DNA from: UBA7703 sp034926785
Lineage (GTDB): Bacteria > Bacillota > Clostridia > Christensenellales > CAG-138
Assembly: GCA_034926785.1 (NCBI GenBank)
Contig: JAYFQU010000001.1
Span: 36,661-100,660 of the forward strand
Length of the DNA stretch: 64,000 nt
Reading direction: 5' to 3'
Of this stretch, positions 57,906 through 64,000 are shown piece by piece (position 1 is the stretch's first letter; each line of letters starts with the position of its first letter). The position numbers and the translations under genes were made by a program. The notes under the pieces were generated by a model. That model had not been told where the DNA came from, did not search any database, and worked only from the letters and a program-made list of their open reading frames with translations.

Positions 57906-58168
57906 GCGGCGGGCAGGCCGCAAACCAGGCAAAGAACCGCGTGAATACGGCCTTTTCTTTCACAGCCGCCCTTCAGGGCGGCAAATGGATTGACCGGTAT
58001 CGTGCCACATTCGATGCACTGCAATCGAATGCGACAGACAGGCGAACCGAGCCGAACGATGCGCCGTGGCGGCGGGCAGGCCGCGGATCCGGCGCATCGC
58101 ACCGGGCCGGAGCCCACGGTGGCCGGTAACCCAAACAGACGGTGCAGCCGCGGCGGCGGGCAGGCCGC
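57906..58168 (+). repeat. Structured adhE leader with three identical GGGCAG-hexaloop hairpins
   Basis: The 16-base unit GCGGCGGGCAGGCCGC occurs at 57906-57921, 58069-58084 and 58153-58168; each folds as GCGGC-GGGCAG-GCCGC (5-6 bp stem, hexaloop). Between them are GCCGCC-CTTCA-GGGCGGC (about 57965-57983) and CATTCGAT-GCACTGCA-ATCGAATG (about 58008-58032). The units fall in different reading phases, so conservation is at the nucleic acid level. The leader runs about 470 bases from the promoter to adhE and contains no supported gene. Confidence 0.75.
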
Positions 58169-58223
58169 CCGAAAGGCGCATCGAATCAATATTGCATCAG
58201 GGAAAAAAGAGGAGATGGAGAGC

Positions 58224-60845
58224 ATGACGAAACAGACCGAACGCAGACCAATTGACAGTGTGGAAGCTTTGGAGGGCGCCTTTATCCGCCTCCGCGAAGC
58301 GCAAAGTAAATTTGCTGCATACACTCAGGAGCAGGTGGACGCAATCTTCCTCGCCGCCGCAACCGCCGCCAACAAGGCCCGTATTCCGCTGGCGAAGCTC
58401 GCCGTGGAAGAAACCGGCATGGGCGTTGTCGAGGACAAGGTGATTAAAAACCACTACGCTTCCGAATATATTTATAACGCATACCGCAGTACGAAGACCT
58501 GCGGCGTCATCGAAGAGGACAAGGCCTATGGCATCGTCCGCATCGCGGAGCCCATCGGCGTCGTCGCCGCGGTTATTCCGACCACAAACCCAACCTCCAC
58601 CGCGATCTTCAAAACCCTCATCGCGCTGAAGACCCGCAACGGCATCCTCATCAGCCCGCACCCCCGCGCAAAGGGCTGCACCATCGCCGCCGCGCGCATC
58701 GTGCTCGAAGCGGCGGTTGCCGCCGGCGCGCCGGAAGGCATCATCGACTGGGTGGACGCGCCGAGTCTGGAGCTAACCAATCTCGCGATGAAGGAAGCGG
58801 ACATCATCCTCGCCACCGGCGGACCAGGCATGGTGAAGAGCGCCTACAGCAGCGGCAAACCCGCCATCGGCGTTGGCAGCGGCAATGTGCCCGCGATCAT
58901 CGACGACTCCGCGGATATCCTCTCCGCCGTGAGTTCGATCATTTTGAGCAAGACGTTTGACAACGGCATGATCTGCGCCAGCGAGCAGAGCGTCATCGTC
59001 GTGGACTCCGTCTACAGCAAGGTCAAGAAGGAGTTTGCCGAGCGCGGCTGCTATCTGCTCAAGCCCGACGAGACCGAGAAGGTTCGCAAGACCCTCCTGA
59101 TCAACGGCGCGCTGAACGCCAAGATCGTCGGCCAGTCCGCCTATACGATCGCTAAGCTCTCCGGCGTTTCGGTTCCGGAGGCGACGAAGGTTCTCATCGG
59201 CGAGGTGGAGAGCGTAGAGCTCTCCGAAGAGTTCGCGCACGAAAAACTCTCCCCCGTACTTGCGATGTATCACGCAAAGGATTTCGAAGAAGCCCTCGCC
59301 AAGGCGGAGCGGCTCATCGCGGACGGCGGCTACGGCCACACCGCAAGCGTCTACCTCAACGCCGTGACGGAAAAGGAGAAGCTCGCGCAGTACACCGCGC
59401 GCATGAAGACCTGCCGCATCCTCGTCAACACCCCCTCCGCGCACGGCGGCATCGGGGATCTTTATAACTTCAAACTCGCGCCGTCCCTCACGCTCGGCTG
59501 CGGCAGCTGGGGCGGCAACTCGGTCTCCGAAAACGTCGGCCCTAAGCACCTGATCAACATTAAAACCGTTGCCGAGAGGAGAGAGAACATGCTCTGGTAT
59601 CGCACGCCCGACAAAGTTTACTTCAAGAGGGGCAGCCTGCCCGTCGCGCTGGACGAACTCAAAACCGTACTCGGCAAAAAACGCGTCTTCCTCGTGACCG
59701 ATACGTTCCTCTACGAAAACGGCTATACGAAGCCCGTGACCGACAAGCTCGACGAAATGGGCATCGCGCATGAGACGTTCTTCAACGTCCTGCCCGACCC
59801 CACGCTCGCCAGCGCGCGGGAAGGTGCAAAGCAGATGACCACCTTCCGGCCGGATGCGATCATCGCCCTCGGCGGCGGCTCCGCAATGGATGCCGCGAAG
59901 ATCATGTGGGTGCTCTATGAACACCCCGAAGCGGACTTTATGGATATGGCGATGCGCTTTGCCGACATCCGCAAGCGCGTCTATACCTTCCCGAAGATGG
60001 GCGAAAAAGCCTATTTTGTCGCAATTCCGACCACGGCGGGCACGGGCAGCGAAGTCACCCCGTTCGCGGTTATCACGGACGAAACCAGCGGCGTGAAATA
60101 TCCGCTGGCGGACTATGAGCTCATGCCGGATATGGCGATTGTGGACGCGGACATGATGATGAATGCGCCGAAGGGCCTCACCGCCGCGAGCGGCATCGAC
60201 GCCGTCACCCATAATCTAGAGGCCTATGCCTCTATGCTGGCGACGGACTATACCGACGGCACGGCGCTGCGCTCCCTCAAGATGATCTTCGAATATCTGC
60301 CCCGCGCCTATGATAACGGGCAGAACGACCCCATCGCCCGCGAAAAGATGGCCAACGCCGCCACTATGGCCGGAATGGCGTTTGCCAATGCGTTTCTCGG
60401 CATCTGCCACAGTATGGCGCATAAGCTCGGCGCGTTCCATCACCTGCCGCATGGCATCGCCAACGCACTGATGATCGACGAGGTCATCCGCTTCAATGCG
60501 ACGGATGTGCCGGTGAAGATGGGCACTTTCTCGCAGTATGACCACCCGCGCACCATCGCCCGCTATGCCGAGGTTGCGGATGCGCTGGGCCTCAAGGGTA
60601 AGACCGATGAGGACAAGGTGGAGGCGCTCATCGCCGCGCTGGATGCGCTTAAAGAGCGCGTCGGCATCAAAAAGACCATCCGGGACTATGGTATCCAGGA
60701 GGCGGACTTCCTCGCGCGGCTCGACGAGATGGTGGAGCAGGCGTTTGACGACCAGTGCACCGGCGCAAACCCGCGCTATCCGCTCATGAGCGAACTTAAG
60801 CAGATGTATCTCAACGCCTATTACGGCACACACACGCGCGTCTGA
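58224..60845 (+). CDS. adhE: Bifunctional aldehyde-alcohol dehydrogenase AdhE
   Basis: An 873-residue fusion. The N-terminal CoA-acylating aldehyde dehydrogenase (about 1-440) has PIGVVAAVIPTTNPTS and the catalytic Cys in DNGMICASEQSVIV; the C-terminal iron alcohol dehydrogenase (about 455-873) has GGGSAMDAAKIMWVL, TTAGTGSEVTPFAVI and the His ligands in ICHSMAHKLGAFHHLPHG. It reduces acetyl-CoA to acetaldehyde and ethanol with two NADH and forms spirosomes in the cytoplasm. Start 58224 (MTKQTERRPIDSVE) is chosen because GAGGAG ends nine bases upstream; the ATG at 58215 abuts it and the long upstream frame from 57990 runs through the leader hairpins. Confidence 0.95.
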   Translation: MTKQTERRPIDSVEALEGAFIRLREAQSKFAAYTQEQVDAIFLAAATAANKARIPLAKLAVEETGMGVVEDKVIKNHYASEYIYNAYRSTKTCGVIEEDKAYGIVRIAEPIGVVAAVIPTTNPTSTAIFKTLIALKTRNGILISPHPRAKGCTIAAARIVLEAAVAAGAPEGIIDWVDAPSLELTNLAMKEADIILATGGPGMVKSAYSSGKPAIGVGSGNVPAIIDDSADILSAVSSIILSKTFDNGMICASEQSVIVVDSVYSKVKKEFAERGCYLLKPDETEKVRKTLLINGALNAKIVGQSAYTIAKLSGVSVPEATKVLIGEVESVELSEEFAHEKLSPVLAMYHAKDFEEALAKAERLIADGGYGHTASVYLNAVTEKEKLAQYTARMKTCRILVNTPSAHGGIGDLYNFKLAPSLTLGCGSWGGNSVSENVGPKHLINIKTVAERRENMLWYRTPDKVYFKRGSLPVALDELKTVLGKKRVFLVTDTFLYENGYTKPVTDKLDEMGIAHETFFNVLPDPTLASAREGAKQMTTFRPDAIIALGGGSAMDAAKIMWVLYEHPEADFMDMAMRFADIRKRVYTFPKMGEKAYFVAIPTTAGTGSEVTPFAVITDETSGVKYPLADYELMPDMAIVDADMMMNAPKGLTAASGIDAVTHNLEAYASMLATDYTDGTALRSLKMIFEYLPRAYDNGQNDPIAREKMANAATMAGMAFANAFLGICHSMAHKLGAFHHLPHGIANALMIDEVIRFNATDVPVKMGTFSQYDHPRTIARYAEVADALGLKGKTDEDKVEALIAALDALKERVGIKKTIRDYGIQEADFLARLDEMVEQAFDDQCTGANPRYPLMSELKQMYLNAYYGTHTRV

Positions 60846-60968
60846 CGGCGAAGAAACAAAGCGGAAAAACCAACGCGGAAGCCTGAAAACAGTGATAGAA
60901 TGGTGTCGGGCGGGTCGGTCGCGGCCTGTCCGGCGCCGGGTTTTTGAACAACCAGAAGGGAGAAAGCC

Positions 60969-61721
60969 ATGGATTTGACCAATGTAATCGCGTTTCGCTC
61001 CAACAAGACCGTCTATCGCGACGGGGATAGGGTCGTCAAGGTATTCGGGGAGGACTTCAAGAAGGCGGATGTACTCAACGAGGCGCTCAACCACGCGCGC
61101 GTAGAGGAAACCGCCCTCCATGTACCGAAACTCTACGGCGTCGGCATGACCGAAGATGGCAAATGGTACATCATGACGGAATATATTCCCGGCAAAACCC
61201 TCGCCGAGCTCATGGCGGAAAATCCGAAAAAACACGCGGCGTATCTGGAGCAGTTTGTCGATCTCCAGCTCGCCATGCACCGTCAGATCTGTCCGCTGCT
61301 GCCGCGGCTCCGGGACAAGATGGACCGGAAGATCATCCAAACCGAGCTGCCGACCGCAACGAAATATGACCTGCATACGCGGCTTGAGTCCATGCCGCGC
61401 CACAACAAGCTCTGCCACGGGGATTTTAACCCCACGAACATCATCATCCGCGACGACGGCACGCCGTTCATTTTAGACTGGTCCCACGCAACGCAGGGGA
61501 ACGCCAGCGCGGACGCGGCGCGCACCTATCTGCTCTTCTCCCTCGCGGGGGACGAGAAAACAGCCGAAGCCTACCTCAAGCTCTTCTGCGAAAAGAGCGG
61601 CACGTCAAGGCAATATGTGCAAAAGTGGGTTCCCATTGTCGCCGCCAGCCAGTCCGTCAAGGGCAAGCCCGAGGAGCGGGAACTGCTCTTCCGCTGGGTG
61701 GATGTGGTCGATTACGAATAA
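60969..61721 (+). CDS. Aminoglycoside phosphotransferase-family kinase
   Basis: A 250-residue protein kinase-like phosphotransferase (APH/choline kinase superfamily). N-lobe with NKTVYRDGDRVVKVFGEDF (Lys for ATP), hinge YIMTEYIPGKTLAELM, catalytic loop LCHGDFNPTNIII (H-G-D-x-x-x-x-N) and metal motif FILDWSHATQGNASADAAR (the D of the DxD/DFG-like site). Catalytic residues are complete. The substrate is unknown; genomic context (after adhE, before a thioesterase) gives little help, and it is probably a metabolite kinase rather than antibiotic resistance. ATG has AAGGGAGAAAGCC upstream. The 123-base gap after adhE has no clear terminator, so it could be cotranscribed. Confidence 0.82.
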   Translation: MDLTNVIAFRSNKTVYRDGDRVVKVFGEDFKKADVLNEALNHARVEETALHVPKLYGVGMTEDGKWYIMTEYIPGKTLAELMAENPKKHAAYLEQFVDLQLAMHRQICPLLPRLRDKMDRKIIQTELPTATKYDLHTRLESMPRHNKLCHGDFNPTNIIIRDDGTPFILDWSHATQGNASADAARTYLLFSLAGDEKTAEAYLKLFCEKSGTSRQYVQKWVPIVAASQSVKGKPEERELLFRWVDVVDYE

Positions 61722-61828
61722 CATTTTTTGCGGCAGACCGGATTGCTTTCTGCTGCCAAACGCAGTATGATTTTCCACAGCGGCCTGTGTCGCAGGCGGC
61801 AATGACCCGATCGGAGGTATCCGTTCCC

Positions 61829-62224
61829 ATGTCCGAACTCTCCAGCGGCGTGCGCGGCACGCGGGAAGCCATCGTATCCAACGCAAACACCGCAAAGGCG
61901 CTCGGCAGCGGCGGACTCGCCGTCTATGCCACACCGGCGATGATTGCGGATTTGGAATACTGCGCCGCCGCGAGCGTGCAGCCGTTTCTGCCGGAGGGCA
62001 GCTCCACGGTCGGCACGCGGATCGACATCAAGCATCTCGCGGCAACGCCCGTCGGCATGACGATCCGCTGCGAGACGGAGCTCATCGAGATCGACCGGCG
62101 CAGGCTCGTCTTCTCCTGCCGCGCTTATGACGGCGCGGGACTCATCGGCGAGGGCACACAGGAGCGATTCATTGTGGACAACGCAAAATTCATGGAGAAG
62201 GTATTGCAAAAAAATCGCGGATAA
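61829..62224 (+). CDS. Hotdog-fold thioesterase (FlK-like)
   Basis: A 131-residue hotdog protein. It matches the fluoroacetyl-CoA thioesterase-like family: VSNANTAKALGSGGLAVYATPAMIADLEYCAAASVQPFLP (region about residues 16-55; Thr and Glu/His catalytic positions of FlK appear as T21 and E43-like residues), then STVGTRIDIKHLAATPVGMT and a conserved-looking VDNAKFMEKV tail. Likely acyl-CoA hydrolysis. Start 61829 has GGAGGT ten bases upstream; earlier in-frame starts lack one. Confidence 0.75.
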   Translation: MSELSSGVRGTREAIVSNANTAKALGSGGLAVYATPAMIADLEYCAAASVQPFLPEGSSTVGTRIDIKHLAATPVGMTIRCETELIEIDRRRLVFSCRAYDGAGLIGEGTQERFIVDNAKFMEKVLQKNRG

Positions 62225-62236
62225 GCAGCGCAGATC

Positions 62237-62272
62237 AACAGCCCTGGCAGCTTGCCATTGGGCTGTTTTTTT
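62237..62272 (+). terminator. Intrinsic terminator after the thioesterase gene
   Basis: AACAGCCC pairs with GGGCTGTT around a 15-base loop, followed by TTTTT. It lies 13 bases after the stop codon. Confidence 0.88.
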
Positions 62273-62323
62273 ACGCACGCTGGCACGCAGGCAGCCCAAT
62301 CCAATCGCCCGCCGGTTCGCAAA

Positions 62324-62352
62324 TTGACAGCTGTTGCCCAGCGCGATAGAAT
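62324..62352 (+). promoter_or_regulatory. Promoter of the six-helix membrane protein gene
   Basis: TTGACA (62324-62329), 17-base spacer, TAGAAT (62347-62352): near-consensus sigma-A promoter on the plus strand. Confidence 0.78.
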
Positions 62353-62424
62353 ATTCTCAGTTCCATTCCCTATCGATTCTATTGTATTCCGTTTCATAAA
62401 AAATTTGATCAGGAGGGAAAGTCG

Positions 62425-63060
62425 ATGCTCTTTGGAAGCGACGGACTAAAACCGCTTGCCGACCTGGCCAAGGCAGCCGTACGAAACCCCGGCAACTTCA
62501 ACTGGTCGTTTATCGCCATCCTCGCGTTTGTGGTGATGATCTATGTGGACGAAATCCACAAGAAGAATTACAAGGCCATCGCCGCGGCGTTGATGCTCTA
62601 CAGTGTGCACTGGCTCTATGAGATCGCCAACGCCGTGATCTGCTATTTCACGGGTTATGCGCTCTGGACCGTTTCGCCGGAGAGCACGAGTTTTATCCTG
62701 CTGATCGGCGTGAGCTGGGAACTCTCGATGATGTTCGCCGTCGCGGGCTTCACCTCCAAATTGCTGCCCGCCGACAAAAACATGAAGATTCTCGGCATCA
62801 ATAACCGCATTGTGTTCGCCATCGGCAGCGCGCTGTTCTTTTCGCTCGTCGAGATCTTCCTCGCCTGGACGCCCGCGTTCATTTGGGTCTATCCGTGGTG
62901 GGGTGCGATCCCGGTGTTCATCACGACCTATATCCCGTTTTTCCTCGCAAGCTATCTGATCTACGACAAGGAACCAAAGGTACAGAAGAAATGGATCATC
63001 TCCCTTGCCTGCGTCAACATCGTGCTGCTCGCAACGCTCATCCCGCTTGGCGTCATCTAA
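62425..63060 (+). CDS. Hypothetical six-helix membrane protein
   Basis: A 211-residue protein with six clear hydrophobic helices (about residues 25-42, 48-72, 85-108, 122-142, 150-170 and 185-205). Charged or polar residues inside helices include FVVMIYVDEIHKKNY and SVHWLYEIANAVICYF (His, Trp, Glu), and the fourth loop has WTPAFIWVYPWWGAIPVF, rich in Trp. I do not recognise the family or a function. Own strong promoter; AGGAGGGAAAGTCG precedes the ATG. The following lipoprotein frame starts right at its stop codon. Confidence 0.75.
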   Translation: MLFGSDGLKPLADLAKAAVRNPGNFNWSFIAILAFVVMIYVDEIHKKNYKAIAAALMLYSVHWLYEIANAVICYFTGYALWTVSPESTSFILLIGVSWELSMMFAVAGFTSKLLPADKNMKILGINNRIVFAIGSALFFSLVEIFLAWTPAFIWVYPWWGAIPVFITTYIPFFLASYLIYDKEPKVQKKWIISLACVNIVLLATLIPLGVI

Positions 63061-63065
63061 AAAAG

Positions 63066-63650
63066 ATTGCCGCGCTGGTTGCGCTGCTGATGACGGCGGT
63101 TTTTGTCGCCTGCGTTCCCGCTGAAAATGTAGTGATAACACAGCCGCCCAGCGAGCCCGTAAGTACACCTTCTCCTTCGCCGAGCGTAATGCCAGCCGCC
63201 ACAATTGCGTTGGTATCCGTGATTTTGTTTGTGCCGGATGCAACGAGAGAAAATATGACCTCCGTCCATATACAAGGCGAGATTGCTCCGAAGGAGTTGC
63301 TTTCCGCGCTGGTCGCGGCGGGCGCGCTGCCGGACGTGGACTACGGGCGGGCCATCTCCTGCACCGTCGCCGACGAAGAGCTGGACTATGAAGACCTGGC
63401 TTTTTCAGGCAAGTTTGTTCACCTCGACCTGCCGGATTCGTTTGCCGCGGCGGTAAAGGCGGCGGATGCAAAGGAAGAGCAGTTGATTCTGCAAAGCCTT
63501 GTTGACACGTTTGTTGTAAATTATCAGGCGGACGCGCTGGTACTCTCCATCGCGGGAACCGATCTGGAGACGGTGAACAAACGTTATGATCGGCCAATCG
63601 GATTTGATGAACTGGTCAAGGCTCGTGCCGTCGCTTATCCCTCGCCCTGA
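63066..63650 (+). CDS. GerMN-like lipoprotein without a conventional start codon
   Basis: A frame of about 195 residues that begins, right after the previous stop, with KKIAALVALLMTAVFVACVP: a signal peptide with lipobox (VFVAC). A Pro/Ser-rich linker follows (QPPSEPVSTPSPSPS), then a domain resembling GerMN (sporulation/germination) with VILFVPDATRENMT, KFVHLDLPDSFAAAV and EEQLILQSLVDTFVVNY. No ATG, GTG or TTG lies at the expected start: the codons read CAT-CTA-AAA-AAG-ATT, where ATGAAAAAGATT would be normal. I give the ATT at 63066; an ATG at 63090 would leave too short a signal. Translation may rely on coupling with the upstream gene, or the gene is damaged by a fusion. Confidence 0.6.
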   Translation: MAALVALLMTAVFVACVPAENVVITQPPSEPVSTPSPSPSVMPAATIALVSVILFVPDATRENMTSVHIQGEIAPKELLSALVAAGALPDVDYGRAISCTVADEELDYEDLAFSGKFVHLDLPDSFAAAVKAADAKEEQLILQSLVDTFVVNYQADALVLSIAGTDLETVNKRYDRPIGFDELVKARAVAYPSP

Positions 63651-63835
63651 GATGCGACAATGCCTTGCTATTTTATCGCCCGCATCCAAAGAGAAAACAA
63701 GGCAACGCTCATGGGCCGATCTGATTGACCAAAGTATCGCGAAGTTCTCCAATGCCGGTTCAGCGAAGCCCGCTGCTCCGCCCCGCTCATGCGAGGCAAT
63801 GGCTGACGCATCGTATCAAAAAAAGCCTGTGTTAC

Positions 63836-63861
63836 AAAAAGCTGTGTCTGTTAACACAGCT
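63836..63861 (-). terminator. Terminator for minus-strand transcription entering from the right
   Basis: AGCTGTGT pairs with ACACAGCT; on the minus strand the stem is followed by TTTTTG. No gene using it is visible, so it may end an operon beyond the window. 63651-63835 shows no supported gene. Confidence 0.6.
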
Positions 63862-63890
63862 CAGAGCATCAACAAACCCAGTAGGGGGTT

Positions 63891-63979
63891 TGGGGGATTT
63901 CGAAAATCCCCCATGTTCCTTCAAATTTGGCGATTCATTCGCCGAATTTGTGAAAAAATGGCGCGATTCGCGTCATTTT
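63891..63979. repeat. Array of three tight hairpins at the right edge
   Basis: Three near-perfect hairpins follow each other in 89 bases: TGGGGGATTT/AAATCCCCCA (63891-63913), a 12-bp stem CAAATTTGGCGA/TCGCCGAATTTG (63922-63950, one G-T pair) and an 11-bp stem AAAATGGCGCG/CGCGTCATTTT (63955-63979, one G-T pair, 3-base loop). No coding capacity is convincing. It looks like a repeat element or structured RNA that continues past the window. Confidence 0.6.
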
Positions 63980-64000
63980 AACCCAAAGTAAAACCCATCG

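Noticed and set aside
57906..58168. CRISPR-like array in the adhE leader
   Set aside because: The 16-base units are unevenly spaced (163 and 84 bases apart), too short, and no cas gene is present.
57990..58223. An adhE form extended by 78 residues at the N-terminus
   Set aside because: The extra residues come from the hairpin leader, are not AdhE-like, and a good binding site precedes the ATG at 58224.
58773..61418. Two long minus-strand frames (479 and 400 codons) opposite adhE and the kinase
   Set aside because: Both are antisense to strongly supported genes and have no family features.
63891..63979. CRISPR-like repeat array at the right edge
   Set aside because: The three hairpins differ in sequence, so they are not direct repeats with spacers.
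1..64000. rRNA, tRNA, transposase, integrase or phage genes
   Set aside because: None could be recognised on either strand.

Overview
The window looks like a piece of the chromosome of a strictly anaerobic, fermentative Firmicute of the class Clostridia, probably an uncultured gut or digester lineage with fairly high G+C. Evidence: strong GGAGG-type ribosome binding sites, sigma-A promoters with 17-bp spacers, a FabK/MarR-type fatty acid cluster, PadR and LysM genes, a GerMN-like lipoprotein, AdhE, hybrid cluster protein, a ferredoxin-type membrane [NiFe] hydrogenase and a B12-salvage operon under a cobalamin riboswitch. I see no rRNA, tRNA, CRISPR array, phage or transposase gene.

Layout. 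1-2375 (minus): arsenic operon arsR - ArsP-like permease - thioredoxin-like protein - ACR3 (cut by the window edge). 2729-5813: MFS transporter and MerR regulator, divergent from an iron alcohol dehydrogenase behind a textbook MerR promoter. 6012-12666 (plus): a U32 peptidase-family gene, then hypF-hypC-hypD-hypE for hydrogenase maturation. 12966-23069 (plus): one long operon for an energy-converting [NiFe] hydrogenase with three antiporter-like subunits, NuoJ/K/A-like, NuoB/C/D-like, NuoH/I-like subunits and its maturation protease. 23360-27525 (minus): a Na,K-ATPase-like P-type pump with two RCK (TrkA-type) proteins. 27868-37773 (minus): a complete type II fatty acid and malonyl-CoA operon under a MarR regulator. 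37956-47334: single genes and small units (LysM protein, methyltransferase, diguanylate cyclase with a leader ORF, PadR plus NapH-like ferredoxin, CoA-disulfide-reductase-like flavoprotein, hcp, LRR lipoprotein, small membrane protein). 47392-54950 (minus): B12 uptake and nucleotide-loop assembly (btuFCD, cobT, cobU, cobS, a short second CobU-like protein, cobC, a TIM-barrel protein) behind a riboswitch and terminator. 55085-64000 (plus): amidohydrolase plus LysR, adhE with a long structured leader, a phosphotransferase, a thioesterase, a membrane protein and a lipoprotein.

How the parts fit: reduced ferredoxin from fermentation can be oxidised by the hydrogenase, coupling H2 release to ion transport; adhE disposes of further reductant as ethanol; the hyp genes mature the Ni-Fe site; the cation pump and RCK proteins probably manage monovalent ions; hcp, the CoADR-like enzyme and the NapH-like protein suggest redox or nitrosative stress handling.

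The most unusual signal is a family of three ~180-bp structured repeats (2403-2654, 23089-23341, 43870-44106). Each lies between two copies of the SAME local terminator-like hairpin, while the hairpin differs from locus to locus. This is what insertion into a terminator with duplication of the whole stem-loop would leave. Other points of interest are the complex-I-like subunit set of the hydrogenase, the triple hexaloop hairpin leader of adhE, the short CobU paralogue and TIM-barrel protein in the B12 operon, two small ORFs not normally annotated, and an array of three tight hairpins at the right edge.
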